Shown one piece after another: positions 24,749 to 34,445 of a DNA stretch of 64,000 nt. Each line of letters opens with the position of its first letter. The stretch's first letter is position 1. Source of the stretch: Nitrospira sp. Its GTDB lineage: Bacteria; Nitrospirota; Nitrospiria; Nitrospirales; Nitrospiraceae. The notes beneath the pieces are model-generated. The model ran no database searches. It was not told where the DNA came from and worked only from the letters and a program-made list of their open reading frames with translations. The stretch covers positions 3,768,001 to 3,832,000 of the forward strand of contig JBAOHZ010000009.1 in assembly GCA_037045225.1 (NCBI GenBank), read 5' to 3'. The translations under genes were made by a program, and so were the position numbers.

Positions 24749-27700
24749 AACTCGCGCGCTTGCTGCTGCTCGCCTTCGGGCCCTTCACCAACAAGACATT
24801 GGATTTCTCCATCGGTTCAAGCAATTTACATGTGATTTACGGACCCAACGAAGCGGGAAAGTCGTCCGCGCTCCGGGCCATGACGGATCTGCGTTTCGGC
24901 ATTCCGATGCGCAGCCCGGACGACTTCGTTCATCCGGCAGGCGAGCTGCGAATCGGCGGCATCTTCATCGATCAAGCGGGCCGACCGGTCGGACTCATCA
25001 GGCGCAAGGGACGAGGGGCGACGCTGGCGGGCCTCGATGTCCGCACGGAACAGACGGACCCTGGCGTCACGGTGGACAGCAGGCTGGAGCGGGAACTGAC
25101 CGGTGGATTGGATCGTCAGGAATTCGAAGCCCTGTTCGGGTTGAACCATGCGCGGCTTCGCGAGGGCGGCGCAGTGTTGCTGCGCGGCGAAGGCGACCTG
25201 GGCTCGGCATTGTTCGAGGCAAGCGCAGGCACCGGCGGCATTGCGGCGTTGCTGGCGGCTCTAGATACCGATGCTAAAAAACTCTATAGCCCGCACGGTC
25301 GCGCGCAGAATGCGGTGATCAATGAGGCGCGTCGCCAGTTGGATGAGCAACGGAAGGTCTGGCGCGACGCGCAGACCAAACCGGCTGAATGGCAGGAGTT
25401 GAATCGCGCGCATGAAACGGCCAAGGCCGCGCTCGATGAACTGATCAAATCGCTGGAAACGTTGCGGCGACGCGAGAACGAGTTGACAGAATTGCGCACC
25501 GTCGAGCCGTTGTTGCGTGAGCACGATCGCCTGGAGGCCGCGCTCCAATCCTATGCATCGGTTCCGGATCTGTCTGAGCAGCACCGTGAGGAACGGCTGG
25601 CTGCGGAGCAGGCTTTGCAACGGGCGCAGGGTGATCTTCAGGAAGCCGAGGAGGAGCTCGCGCGCTGCGCCGTCGCGTTGGATGGCCTCGTCATCGAGCC
25701 GTTGCTGCTCGATCATGCCGACGCGATCGAGCGCCTGGTGTCCGGCGTGGAAGCCGCGGCTAGAAATCGCCACGAATACCATCAGCAGAATAGCCTCATC
25801 GCGAAGATCGAGGGCGAGTTGGTTTTGGCTGTGGCGAGGCTTGCGCCTGGCGTGGATCCTCGGGTCATTCTAGCGGCCGTGCCGTCGTCCGCAGACCGTG
25901 TGGCGCTAGAAGGGTATCTGGCCGACGTGAGCCGGTTGAGTGAGCGGCTTGAAGGGTATCGTGAGCGCGCCGATGCGTTGGACGCAGCCTTGCAACCGGA
26001 TAGCGCCGTGCCCGAGATCGTTCCCGCCCCGTTGCACAGACAAGCGTTGGTGGCCGCCATACGAGCGGCGCAGGCGCAAGGGGATGTGGTCAGGCAGAAG
26101 AGCGATCTGGATCGCCGGCTTCGCGAATTGGAGGGCCGGCTCACGCTGGTGCTGTCCGAACTCGGTATGGAGTCGGAGCAGGCTGTGCGTGGAAGCCAGC
26201 CGATGCTGGACGCGCAGATAGTGCGGACCAAGCAAGATCTGGCGGATATCGAAACGCACCTCAACAAGTGGCGCGATGAATTTGAATTGGTCGGGCGCGA
26301 TCTCGACGGACAACGGTTGCGTCAACGGCAGCTCGCCGCCGAAGGCGAAGTGGTGACCGCAGAGACGTTGCGCCAGGCCCGCGTCAGACGGACCGAGGAA
26401 TGGGGCGCGATTCGTCGTACGTACATCGATCGGACCGGCGGGACGGACCAGTTGGCGCTGGGGTTCGACGCCGCGAAAGCCTTACCGGAGACGTTTGAAG
26501 CGACAATGGGCGAAGCCGACCGGCAGGCAGACCTGCTCCGCGCTGATACGAAACGCGCGGCCGGATTGGAAGAGTGTTCGGTGCGTATCGAGCAGATGGA
26601 AGGGCGCCGCAAAGAACTGGAAGGCGAGATGGCGGCGTTGCGCGCGCAACGCGACGACTTGCACGCGACGTGGCAGCAGCGGTTAGTGCAGGCCGGGTTG
26701 CCGAACCTGGAGCCTGAGACCCTGCGTGAATGGCAGGGGCGCCGGCAGGAGGCGCTGCAGCTGATTGAGCGAGTGACGGCTCTGCGTGCCGACCGTGACC
26801 GTGTGCTGGCTGATGCCGCCGGCTCGGTTGGAGCGATGACTGAGGGGTTGCGGGCCGTCGGCTGTTCTGTGGCCGCCACTCAGGCGGGAGAAGCAGAGAG
26901 GCTCTCCCTGCTGATCGAACAGGCTGTGCGTTGGGAACAATCGGCGACCGAAGCGGAGGCTGAAGAGCAGGCTCGACGGAAGGCAGCCCATACCCGCCGG
27001 ATCGAGCGGGAGAAGGTTGCTCGGCAGGTACGCGAGACCGAGGCTGAACGGCGCCGCCATCTGGACGCCTTGCTGGCCTGGCATACGCGGCTATTTCTGG
27101 CAGGTGACGCGCCACCGGAAGCCCTGAAGTCTCGCCTCGATGAACTCGATGGACTGGCACGGCAGGCGTCGGCCTTGGCGGACGCGCAACAGCGTAAGGC
27201 GCAACTACAGGCCGTGGTCGATGACCTCATGACACAAGCCGCGCAGATAGCTGAGTTCCTCAGTGAAGGGCCCCCCACGGTGCTGGATGATTTTGCGGAT
27301 CGTCTGCGCAAGCGGTTGGCTGTTTCGCGGCAACATCAGCAAGAGGGGCATGCGCTCATTCGCGACCGTACGAAGGCCCAGGACAAGAAGCGCCGGGCCG
27401 CCGCCGCGCAGGTTACGGAGGCCGCCGTTCTGGCCGGACTCTGCACGCGCGCGAGGGGCGCGACGATCGATCAGCTGCCGGAATTGGAAGAGCAGGCGGC
27501 GAAAAAACGGGAGATCCGGAAATCGCTCGCCCTCCTGCGCCGGCAACTGGCCGATGCCTCGCCTCATTCAGAAGCTGAGTTGCGGTCCCGCTTGGCGGGG
27601 CTGGATGTGCTGGCCCTGGAAAGCGAACGGGAGCGTGGTCGCGGCGAGATTCTACGGCTTGAGCAGGAACAGGAATCGGCGCAGCGGGCTGAGGAGCAGA

Positions 27701-28275
27701 CCCGGCGGGCGTTGGAGGTGATCGACGCGTCAGATCGCGCGGCGCTGGCTCGTGAGGCGATGGAATCCGCAGCGGCCCGATACCGCTCGGCCATCAGACC
27801 CTGGGCCAGGCTTAAGCTCGCCCGGTCGTTGTTGCAGGAGGCATTAAACCGGTTTCGTGAGAGGGCGCAAGCCCCCATGGTGTCTGCCGCATCCGCCTAC
27901 TTTTCACTCATGACGGGAGGCGTCTACGAACGGCTGGTGACGGACGAGCGTGGGGATAGACCGGTACTGTGTGCCCAACGGGCCGGCGGCGTGACGATTG
28001 GGATTGAGCAGATGAGCGAAGGCACAGCCGATCAACTGTACCTGGCGTTGCGTCTGGCGGCGTTGGAATTGCGACGCCCCTCACATTCGCCGATGCCGCT
28101 GGTGCTCGACGATACGCTCATCACGTCTGACGATGCGCGCGCGGGTCACATCCTGCGTGCCCTGGCGCGTTTTGCCGAGGGCAGTCAGGTCATGCTGTTC
28201 ACGCATCACAGGCATCTGCTTGACGTGGCCCGCCAGACATTGAGTGAGCAGGCTTTCGTCAGTCACACCTTGTGA
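24745..28275 (+). CDS. SbcC/YhaN-like coiled-coil ATPase
   Basis: A 1176-residue SMC-like protein and partner of the nuclease just upstream. Walker A is GPNEAGKSS near residue 36. The middle is very long Glu/Arg/Ala-rich coiled coil (about residues 190-1000), interrupted by short breaks. The C-terminus has YFSLMTGGVYERL, the signature MSEGTADQLYLALRLAAL and Walker B PLVLDDTL. The N-terminal KLARLLLLAFGPFTNKTLDF resembles the YhaN group rather than classical SbcC. The arms should tether DNA and regulate the nuclease. Confidence 0.92.
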   Translation: MKLARLLLLAFGPFTNKTLDFSIGSSNLHVIYGPNEAGKSSALRAMTDLRFGIPMRSPDDFVHPAGELRIGGIFIDQAGRPVGLIRRKGRGATLAGLDVRTEQTDPGVTVDSRLERELTGGLDRQEFEALFGLNHARLREGGAVLLRGEGDLGSALFEASAGTGGIAALLAALDTDAKKLYSPHGRAQNAVINEARRQLDEQRKVWRDAQTKPAEWQELNRAHETAKAALDELIKSLETLRRRENELTELRTVEPLLREHDRLEAALQSYASVPDLSEQHREERLAAEQALQRAQGDLQEAEEELARCAVALDGLVIEPLLLDHADAIERLVSGVEAAARNRHEYHQQNSLIAKIEGELVLAVARLAPGVDPRVILAAVPSSADRVALEGYLADVSRLSERLEGYRERADALDAALQPDSAVPEIVPAPLHRQALVAAIRAAQAQGDVVRQKSDLDRRLRELEGRLTLVLSELGMESEQAVRGSQPMLDAQIVRTKQDLADIETHLNKWRDEFELVGRDLDGQRLRQRQLAAEGEVVTAETLRQARVRRTEEWGAIRRTYIDRTGGTDQLALGFDAAKALPETFEATMGEADRQADLLRADTKRAAGLEECSVRIEQMEGRRKELEGEMAALRAQRDDLHATWQQRLVQAGLPNLEPETLREWQGRRQEALQLIERVTALRADRDRVLADAAGSVGAMTEGLRAVGCSVAATQAGEAERLSLLIEQAVRWEQSATEAEAEEQARRKAAHTRRIEREKVARQVRETEAERRRHLDALLAWHTRLFLAGDAPPEALKSRLDELDGLARQASALADAQQRKAQLQAVVDDLMTQAAQIAEFLSEGPPTVLDDFADRLRKRLAVSRQHQQEGHALIRDRTKAQDKKRRAAAAQVTEAAVLAGLCTRARGATIDQLPELEEQAAKKREIRKSLALLRRQLADASPHSEAELRSRLAGLDVLALESERERGRGEILRLEQEQESAQRAEEQTRRALEVIDASDRAALAREAMESAAARYRSAIRPWARLKLARSLLQEALNRFRERAQAPMVSAASAYFSLMTGGVYERLVTDERGDRPVLCAQRAGGVTIGIEQMSEGTADQLYLALRLAALELRRPSHSPMPLVLDDTLITSDDARAGHILRALARFAEGSQVMLFTHHRHLLDVARQTLSEQAFVSHTL

Positions 28276-28357
28276 CGTGTGGTCGCGCTTGGACGCGAGA
28301 CTTTCGCGCCGGTCTGCATATGCCAGTGCCGTATCCGCACCAAAGAGGAGAAAGAAG

Positions 28358-29077
28358 ATGGAACGTCTGAAAGGCAAGGTCGCGATTGTCACCGGTAGCA
28401 GCAGCGGGATTGGCAAAGCCATCGCGCTCCGGTTCGCGCAGGAAGGGGCGACGGTCGTCGTGGCTGCACGGCGTTTCGACAAATGTGAGAACACCGTTGC
28501 TCAGATCGAGGCGGCTGGTGGGAGCGCCTGGCCGTTCCAGGCCGACGTATCACACGAGTCGCAGGTGGAGCAATTGATCGGTGAAACAGTGCGGCGTTTC
28601 CAGCGTCTGGATATCCTGGTGAACAATGCCGGGATCTTCGGCGGGCGCCGGTTGGCCGAGACCAGCACTGAAGCCTTCGACGAAGTGATGAATACGAATG
28701 TGCGGGGGACGTTCTTCTGCTGCCGGGCGGCTTTTGCGCAGATGAAGATGCAGGGCGGCGGGACCATCCTCAACATGTCGAGCGTCGCGGGTGTGCAGGC
28801 TTGGACCGGCACGGGGACCTACAGCGCGTCAAAACACGCGATCATGGCTTTGAGCAAGGCTTTGGCGGACGAGGGACGTGCGCACCGTATTAAAGTGAGT
28901 GCGATCTGTCCCGGCGGCGTGGCTGATGATTTGGTCGATGCGTCGACGGAGGAGCGGGCCGGCAGTGACAAGATCGATCCCTTCGACATCGCCGAAACTG
29001 CGCTCTACCTGGCTTGTCTTGGTCCCCAGGCAGCCGTGCATCAGATCGTGGTGGATCGGATCGGCGCCGACTGGTAG
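28358..29077 (+). CDS. Short-chain dehydrogenase/reductase (SDR)
   Basis: A 239-residue classical SDR: NAD(P)-binding TGSSSGIG (residues 12-19), NNAG, the catalytic Ser in MSSVAG and YSASKHA carrying the catalytic Tyr and Lys, then CPGGV. It resembles 3-oxoacyl-ACP reductases (FabG-like), but the substrate cannot be told. The ATG follows GAGGAGAAAG. No fatty-acid gene is nearby, so it stands alone between the DNA-repair pair and a membrane protein. Confidence 0.93.
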   Translation: MERLKGKVAIVTGSSSGIGKAIALRFAQEGATVVVAARRFDKCENTVAQIEAAGGSAWPFQADVSHESQVEQLIGETVRRFQRLDILVNNAGIFGGRRLAETSTEAFDEVMNTNVRGTFFCCRAAFAQMKMQGGGTILNMSSVAGVQAWTGTGTYSASKHAIMALSKALADEGRAHRIKVSAICPGGVADDLVDASTEERAGSDKIDPFDIAETALYLACLGPQAAVHQIVVDRIGADW

Positions 29078-29135
29078 TAGGCAGTCGCAGCGTCATACGT
29101 GCCGTGCGGGGTGTTGTTCGGCAGATGGGTGACGA

Positions 29136-29162
29136 ACCACGTTTCACGAACGACGGACGATG
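29136..29162. repeat. Intergenic repeat family B copy
   Basis: Contains CACGTTTCACGAACGACG. The same words, or their complement ACGTGAAACG, occur near 8.54, 45.08 and 47.08 kb. Confidence 0.5.
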
Positions 29163-29174
29163 AGTCCCGTGCCG

Positions 29175-29792
29175 CTACACGACCTTGACGATCGAATGCA
29201 CAGGCTTGTGTGTGTGAAAGAGGAGCGGCGGGCCGAGCGGGAGGATGGATTTGCCCGTGAACGCCAGTGTCAGGCTGCCGACCGCATGATAGAAGGCCAT
29301 CAGGCCGATGATGAGATGGCCCCATCCCGGCAAGAGTTCGCTGATGAAGTCCAGCTTGGCGAAGGTGGTGGCAAGAAATGTGAGAGTGATCACGACATGG
29401 AGGGCGCTGAGCGTCAGGTTGCGGTAGGCCGTGAGAAAGATCATGACGCCGGAAAAGACTGCGTAGACCAGATTGATTGGCGCATACAGCACCGCGTCGA
29501 ATTGGAACGTGCTGCTCGCGCTGACGAGTTTCACGGTGCAGAGCGTGATCCACAGAAAACCGTACATGGTCAGCGCGGTGCCGCCGAGTTGCTCGTTATA
29601 GCGAATATCGGTAATGCCGGCTAAGAGTTGAACAATCCCGCCGAAGATCAGGGCAATCACCAGGGCTCCCACCATGTTTTTCTGCTGAATCCATCCTAGT
29701 TGGGCCACGCCCAGGGTGAGCGCACCGACTGCCAAGCCAAACAGGCCGATTGCCAGTACGTCGATTCGTCGGGATTGATTGTCTTCGTTCAT
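29175..29792 (-). CDS. GPR1/FUN34/YaaH-type membrane protein
   Basis: A 205-residue integral membrane protein with about six hydrophobic helices (VLAIGLFGLAVGALTLGVAQ, MVGALVIALIFGGIVQLLAG and so on). The size and helix pattern, with charged ends only, fit the acetate/succinate (YaaH) channel family, though the NPAPLGL hallmark is replaced by VLAIGLFGL. The ATG at 29792 has AGAGGAA eight bases upstream. An earlier open frame upstream has no membrane-protein character and is not used. Substrate uncertain. Confidence 0.75.
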   Translation of the reverse strand: MNEDNQSRRIDVLAIGLFGLAVGALTLGVAQLGWIQQKNMVGALVIALIFGGIVQLLAGITDIRYNEQLGGTALTMYGFLWITLCTVKLVSASSTFQFDAVLYAPINLVYAVFSGVMIFLTAYRNLTLSALHVVITLTFLATTFAKLDFISELLPGWGHLIIGLMAFYHAVGSLTLAFTGKSILPLGPPLLFHTHKPVHSIVKVV

Positions 29793-29934
29793 CACATCGT
29801 TCCTCTTGACTAGTCGATGAGTCTTCGCGTGACCTAGGGTTATCTCTAGGGTACAGCCGCAGGATGCAAGAGCGGCACAAAAAAGGCAAGGGAAAATCCT
29901 AGGGGGGATGAGAAGAAGAGCGGTTGCCGGTGTT

Positions 29935-30258
29935 TTAGCTCTGGTCGGGTGTGCTCGGTTGTTTCTGCGGTGTTGCGGAGGCAAGAAATGTCCGAAGCCG
30001 CGCGGTATGCGATGGTTGGAGGGAAAGGAAGTGTATGCCGCAGGCGGTTCCATGAGTCCATCGCACGGCTGCCAGATCCACGAGAATCGGCAGTTCTTTC
30101 GGTGAAATGAGTAGTCGGAGTGAGAGATACGTATTGACGGGCAAACGGTGCGCACACTCGATACGGCAGCCTTCTATCGAGAGATCCAGGATCCTTCCTT
30201 CTCCGCTTGTGGTCGACTTCGTCGAGAGAGTCTCTCGATAGTGAACTGTCATGGTCAT
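29935..30258 (-). CDS. PilZ-domain protein
   Basis: A 107-residue protein. EGRILDLSIEGCRIE matches the DxSxxG motif of PilZ domains and is followed by a beta barrel (YLSLRLLISP, LVDLAAVRW, GIHFLSL). The RxxxR c-di-GMP-binding motif is not evident at the N-terminus, so binding is doubtful. The ATG at 30258 is chosen from the domain boundary; the SD is weak. It is upstream of the YaaH-type gene on the same strand. Confidence 0.7.
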   Translation of the reverse strand: MTMTVHYRETLSTKSTTSGEGRILDLSIEGCRIECAHRLPVNTYLSLRLLISPKELPILVDLAAVRWTHGTACGIHFLSLQPSHTARLRTFLASATPQKQPSTPDQS

Positions 30259-30688
30259 GTGGCGGTCGGTATCCTTATGAAATCGGATCGGGTGGCAAGG
30301 CGTGGAGACGCTCCGCCAGCGGTTAAATCCAGCCTCGTGATCTCTGTAATCAACGGCGGGCGACGAGCGCGGGTAACCTAGTCGGCGAGAAGGACATAGC
30401 ATGCCTCTCATCGCGGGTGCGAACAAGATAATGTCCCTGACCGTTCGGGTTTGGGAAGAGTCCTAGGGTACCCGTGATTTTAGGGCTAATGGGTTTCACC
30501 GTGTCGGAGGGTGATTCAGAAGTCGTGAGATAGGCCTTATGCACTATGCATGGCAAGGTTTTCGCGTCGGCGTTCGATGGATCACGCCTGGTTGATCGAG
30601 CCGGCAACGACCGGGTGCCGTTCGCTTAGGCGGGCTTGATTGTTGGGCTCATCGAGTGCAAGCTGAACAAATAGTCCGGGAGGTCACC
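30259..30688. other. Intergenic region without a supported gene
   Basis: About 430 bases lie between the divergent PilZ gene and a possible small peptide gene. No ORF with an SD or recognisable composition is seen on either strand, and no terminator or repeat stands out. Confidence 0.5.
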
Positions 30689-30769
30689 ATGAACCCGGGA
30701 TACCCTCGTTTCCTTCTCCTCGTCGGGCTCTTCGTTCCTTTTCCATCGTTGTATCCGCGCGCCTTCTGA
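30689..30769 (+). CDS. Possible 26-residue hydrophobic peptide
   Basis: The ATG at 30689 is preceded by GGGAGGTC and opens a 26-codon frame rich in Phe, Leu and Pro (PRFLLLVGLFVPFPS). The clear SD is the only strong support. It precedes a secreted-protein gene by 53 bp and might be a leader or small membrane peptide, or chance. Confidence 0.3.
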   Translation: MNPGYPRFLLLVGLFVPFPSLYPRAF

Positions 30770-30822
30770 TCGTGATGACCGGAGGGCGGCTTATTTCCAC
30801 CCGCTCAATAGGAGGTTTGGTT

Positions 30823-31188
30823 ATGAAAACCTCATTCCATATAGTTCCATGGTCTTTGGTCGGAGTACTGGTGGCCGGTGTTGCGTTCGGCAACCCGACG
30901 ATGTTGCCGCAACATCCCGGCTATCCGATGGGTAAGGCGACTGATCCGGTCAATGGGCAGTCACTTGCCAACGATCCGGGCCGCGCGAATGCGGTCGGAG
31001 AGAAGGCGCTTCACGGAGCGGCGGCGTTCGACGATCGGCATGTGTCGCAACAACTGCCGATCAGCGATCAGAATCAGCGACTCCTCGAAAAGCCGGGAGC
31101 CGGGATCTTGCCGAAAGTGCAAGGCCCTCAGATTGTGATTGATCCGCCGGTGAAGGAAGCGACCAAGGTGCAAGCCTCGCCGCAATAA
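30823..31188 (+). CDS. Secreted hypothetical protein
   Basis: A 121-residue protein with a signal peptide (MKTSFHIVPWSLVGVLVAGVAF, cleavage near GNP). The mature part is short, Pro/Gly-rich and lacks recognisable domains (LPQHPGYPMG, ISDQNQRLLEKPGAG). The ATG has AGGAGG at good spacing. Function unknown; probably periplasmic. Confidence 0.7.
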   Translation: MKTSFHIVPWSLVGVLVAGVAFGNPTMLPQHPGYPMGKATDPVNGQSLANDPGRANAVGEKALHGAAAFDDRHVSQQLPISDQNQRLLEKPGAGILPKVQGPQIVIDPPVKEATKVQASPQ

Positions 31189-31333
31189 GGAGCGGTGTCG
31201 CCAGCGCTGCCGGGGACCGCAGGGTGGGATGTGTGTGTGTGAATCGTGCCCTGCGGCTCCGCTGGTTGACGTGGTATGGTTTGATTTTCAGCCCGCCCGC
31301 CTTTTAGAATGCCGCCACCTATCACGAACGGTT

Positions 31334-32056
31334 ATGTCCACAAAGTCTCGCGTTCAGAAATCCCCGACACGTAAGAAGAAGTCGCCTCAGTCTTCTGTCG
31401 CGCTTGCGCGCGGGCAGAAGCAGCGTTTTCAGAACCGGCTCTTGAAGTGGTACAAGGAACACGGGCGCGATCTGCCCTGGCGCAGGACCTCCGATCCCTA
31501 TCACATTCTGGTGTCGGAGGTGATGCTCCAGCAGACTCAGGTCGATCGGGTGATTCCGAAGTACCATGAGTTTTTAGAACGGTATCCGTCGTTTGAACAG
31601 CTGGCCGATGCGCCTGTCGCCGAGGTGAAGCAGACCTGGTATCCCCTGGGGTACAACGTCCGGCCTGAACGGTTGCACAGTATCGCCTGTGAAACCGTCG
31701 CCCGTTACGGAGGGCAGTTGCCCAACGATGCGGAGGAGTTGTTATCCTTCAAGGGCATCGGGCGGTACACCGCGGGGGCCATTCGTTCGTTTGCATTTAA
31801 TGAAGACGCGCCGATCCTGGACACGAACGTGATCCGCGTGCTGCATCGTGTGTTCATTGCTGAGGGTGACGCCAAGGCGCAAAAGGCGATCCTCTGGGAG
31901 TTATCAGAGGCCTTGATTCCGCGCGGCAAGGGGTATGACTTTAATCAGGCCCTGATGGATTTCGGTGCCACGGTTTGTACGGCGCGTGACCCCTATTGTC
32001 TCCTGTGCCCGATGAAGCCGTTCTGCAAGGCCTATCCGTTCGATGCCGGGAAGTGA
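31334..32056 (+). CDS. mutY: A/G-specific adenine glycosylase MutY (short form)
   Basis: A 240-residue base-excision glycosylase that removes adenine mispaired with 8-oxoguanine. Seen: the catalytic Glu in SEVMLQQTQV, the HhH motif GIGRYTAGAI, the catalytic Asp in LDTNVIRVL, and the [4Fe-4S] loop CX6CX2CX5C (CTARDPYCLLCPMKPFC). The Nudix-like C-terminal domain of E. coli MutY, which recognises 8-oxoG, is missing. A separate Nudix gene follows 144 bp downstream. The Lys/Arg-rich N-terminal extension of about 30 residues may touch DNA. Confidence 0.92.
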   Translation: MSTKSRVQKSPTRKKKSPQSSVALARGQKQRFQNRLLKWYKEHGRDLPWRRTSDPYHILVSEVMLQQTQVDRVIPKYHEFLERYPSFEQLADAPVAEVKQTWYPLGYNVRPERLHSIACETVARYGGQLPNDAEELLSFKGIGRYTAGAIRSFAFNEDAPILDTNVIRVLHRVFIAEGDAKAQKAILWELSEALIPRGKGYDFNQALMDFGATVCTARDPYCLLCPMKPFCKAYPFDAGK

Positions 32057-32200
32057 AGAGAACTGTTGCAGGCTCAATGTGTAATCTTCACTGGAGGGGA
32101 CAATGTTCATATCGGCTCTTCTCGTTGAGCGTTTCGTTGACCCGTGAACATCGTTAATTGAATATTATGAGGCAACACGAGGTCGTCGTCACGGTGCTCT

Positions 32201-32593
32201 ATGGAAGTGATCGAGGTCGCGGCAGGAATCATTGTTCACGAGGGACGGTATCTGATTGCGCGCCGGAAAGCCGGGGTGCATCTCGGTGGGTTATGGGAGT
32301 TTCCTGGGGGGAAACGAGAATTGGGCGAAACGTTGGAGGAATGTCTGCATCGGGAGTTATGGGAAGAGCTGAATATCCGGATCTCTGGCCCGACTCTCTT
32401 TCAGATTGTACGACATGAATATCCCGAGAAGACTGTGGAACTGCACTTCTTTTGCTGCCGGATTGAAACCGGTGTTGCGATCGCACTGGACTGCGCGGAG
32501 CTTCGATGGGTCTATCCTCATGAGATGGCCGCGTTCGAGTTTCCTTCGGCCGATCAGCCGGTTATCGCGGCGCTTCAGCAGGGGAAAGTGTAG
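32201..32593 (+). CDS. mutT: MutT-like Nudix hydrolase
   Basis: A 130-residue Nudix protein. The Nudix box GGKRELGETLEECLHRELWEEL fits GX5EX7REUXEE with all key glutamates. The start VIEVAAGIIVHEGRYLIARR and the FPGGK context match 8-oxo-dGTP diphosphatases (MutT). It removes oxidised dGTP from the pool, complementing MutY next door. An exonuclease gene starts 6 bp after its stop, so a repair operon is likely. Confidence 0.9.
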   Translation: MEVIEVAAGIIVHEGRYLIARRKAGVHLGGLWEFPGGKRELGETLEECLHRELWEELNIRISGPTLFQIVRHEYPEKTVELHFFCCRIETGVAIALDCAELRWVYPHEMAAFEFPSADQPVIAALQQGKV

Positions 32594-32599
32594 GGGTAT

Positions 32600-33316
32600 A
32601 TGAAAGTGGTCCTCGATATCGAAACGGTGCAGGCGCCCAGGGAGGAATGGGCCCGGTTGGCCGGACGTCAACTGGCTTCCGGCGAGGCGGCCTTTTCCGA
32701 GACCGGCGGCGACCTGTTCGCGGTCGGGGAGGCGCAGGCGCAACATCAGCTCGATGAAGAACTGTATGAAAAATCCTCCTTCGACGGAACGTTCAGCCGA
32801 ATCGTCTGCATCGGGTTGCTGGAGTTCTCCGACAACTTCGAACCGCGCGGCGCCACCTCCTGGTACGGGGCGAACGAGCAGGAGCTATTGCGTCGATTCT
32901 GGAGTCATCTCGGGCAGCTCAGGCCCTCCTTGTTTATTACGCACAACGGCTTGAATTTTGACCTGCCCTTCATCAAAAAACGGTCGATCATTCAGCAGGT
33001 CAAGCCGACCATGGAGATCAACCTGGCCAAGTTCCGGGCGGAGCCGGTGTATGACACCATGGCGATCTGGAGCAATTGGGACAATCGTGGATGGGTCAAA
33101 CTGGATGTGCTTGCGCGGGCGCTGAACGTGGAAAGCAAGTCGGGCAGCGGGTCTCAGGTGGCGCAGATGTGGGCGGAGAGGCAGGGCAAGGAGATTGCCC
33201 TCTATTGCTTGCAGGACACCTATGTCACCTATGGCTGTTATTGCCGCATGAATTTCAGGCAGCCGATCTCACGAGAGATTGTGCTCCTGCGGCCGGAACT
33301 CATCGATGTGGGGTGA
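32600..33316 (+). CDS. Predicted 3'-5' exonuclease (DnaQ-like, PolB exo2 type)
   Basis: A 238-residue DEDD exonuclease. LDIETV (residues 5-10) gives the first Asp and Glu, HNGLNFDLPF the second Asp and YCLQDTYVTY the last, the pattern of the Pol-B exonuclease-like family. It should trim 3' ends of single-stranded DNA or RNA. It follows MutT by 6 bp, supporting co-transcription with mutY and mutT. Confidence 0.88.
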   Translation: MKVVLDIETVQAPREEWARLAGRQLASGEAAFSETGGDLFAVGEAQAQHQLDEELYEKSSFDGTFSRIVCIGLLEFSDNFEPRGATSWYGANEQELLRRFWSHLGQLRPSLFITHNGLNFDLPFIKKRSIIQQVKPTMEINLAKFRAEPVYDTMAIWSNWDNRGWVKLDVLARALNVESKSGSGSQVAQMWAERQGKEIALYCLQDTYVTYGCYCRMNFRQPISREIVLLRPELIDVG

Positions 33317-33332
33317 ATGAACGGGCAGGCGG

Positions 33333-34361
33333 TCAGCGAACGGTGAGTTCGGCTTTGTTCCGGGGTTCGCGTTTGGGGCGCGTCTGTTGGGTGCTCTTCA
33401 CGGCCCGAAGTTCCTTGTCTTTCGTTTCCAACTGTGTGCGCATTGATTCTAAATCTCTTCGCAGGGCGCTGATCTTGGCGTCTTTTCTGGCCATCGCTTC
33501 CCGCGCAGTCTGTAACGCCTGAACGGTTTCGCTCAAACGTTCCTCGTCGGCTGCAGCGTCCGTCGCTGCAGGGGCTTCCATGACCGATGGCTGCGCTGCA
33601 GGCGCGCTGTTAACCGGCGGTTCCTCCACCACCGAGGCCACGACCATCCGAGGGGCTGCGGTTTGGACCAGTTGGGGCGCCGTCGCTGCCGGGGCCGGTT
33701 CTGGGTGCTTGGCAAATAGCTTGTAATCGATGGAGAGCGACTTGAGTGCTGGTCGTCCCATGGCAACGCCTGGAACGGCTTGCTCAATTTGCCCGGCTGA
33801 TTCCGGGGCCATGCTGACGATGCGTGCCGGTCGTCCGCTTCCGAACAACGAGGACTCGACCTTCGTCAACGTCCCGTTGTGTTCCGTCACGGTGAGATAC
33901 AACCGTTCGTTCTGAACGTAAAGGGTGCCCGCGGTGGGTTCAGAGCCTGACCCTGCCGATGAGGAGAGACGAAAATCAACCACATATTCGGGTTGCGCTT
34001 GAGACAACGCTTGGGCTAGCAGGGGAGCAAGATAGTGCACGTCCTCATCGCTGAACACATTCATTGGCTTGCTGCCATCCACGGGCAAACTCGAGAGATT
34101 GGTGTGTATATCCGAAATCATGACCCCACGCAGCAGGCTGTCGAGGGTGGCGATATCGATGGTGCTGGGGTGTGAGGCCACAAATTCCCAATCGGCGACT
34201 TCTTGGAGTCGGACAGTGCCCTGAGGTTGTGCGGCGACAGTCTGTTGAACGGTGGCGGCGGTCGATGAGCAACCGGCGGCCATGGCTCCCAACAGGGCCA
34301 ACCCGAGGAGTCCGAAGTTCAGGGTAAGAGGGGACGGGGTGCGGGAGCCGTGAATTCGCAT
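33333..34361 (-). CDS. Hypothetical lipoprotein with C-terminal coiled coil
   Basis: A 342-residue protein with a lipoprotein signal (LLGLALLGAMAAGC) and envelope location. The N-terminal ~180 residues contain beta-rich segments (YVVDFRLSSSAGSG, GTLYVQNERLYLTVTEHNG). A Pro/Ala-rich linker follows, then a Glu/Arg/Lys-rich coiled coil (about residues 275-325) and a basic tail. The ATG at 34361 has AGGA nine bases upstream; another ATG lies 9 bases further upstream. No family recognised. Confidence 0.7.
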   Translation of the reverse strand: MRIHGSRTPSPLTLNFGLLGLALLGAMAAGCSSTAATVQQTVAAQPQGTVRLQEVADWEFVASHPSTIDIATLDSLLRGVMISDIHTNLSSLPVDGSKPMNVFSDEDVHYLAPLLAQALSQAQPEYVVDFRLSSSAGSGSEPTAGTLYVQNERLYLTVTEHNGTLTKVESSLFGSGRPARIVSMAPESAGQIEQAVPGVAMGRPALKSLSIDYKLFAKHPEPAPAATAPQLVQTAAPRMVVASVVEEPPVNSAPAAQPSVMEAPAATDAAADEERLSETVQALQTAREAMARKDAKISALRRDLESMRTQLETKDKELRAVKSTQQTRPKREPRNKAELTVR

Positions 34362-34445
34362 GACGGTCATCCTTATCGGCTACTTGATGCGGTGCGAACG
34401 GGGCGGCGCGGCTTCAGGGGGAAGGCGCGTCGTAACGAATCGGGA

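Noticed and set aside
29793..30155. A 121-residue N-terminal extension of the YaaH-type membrane protein
   Set aside because: It has no membrane-protein character, overlaps the PilZ gene, and a good SD marks the ATG at 29792.
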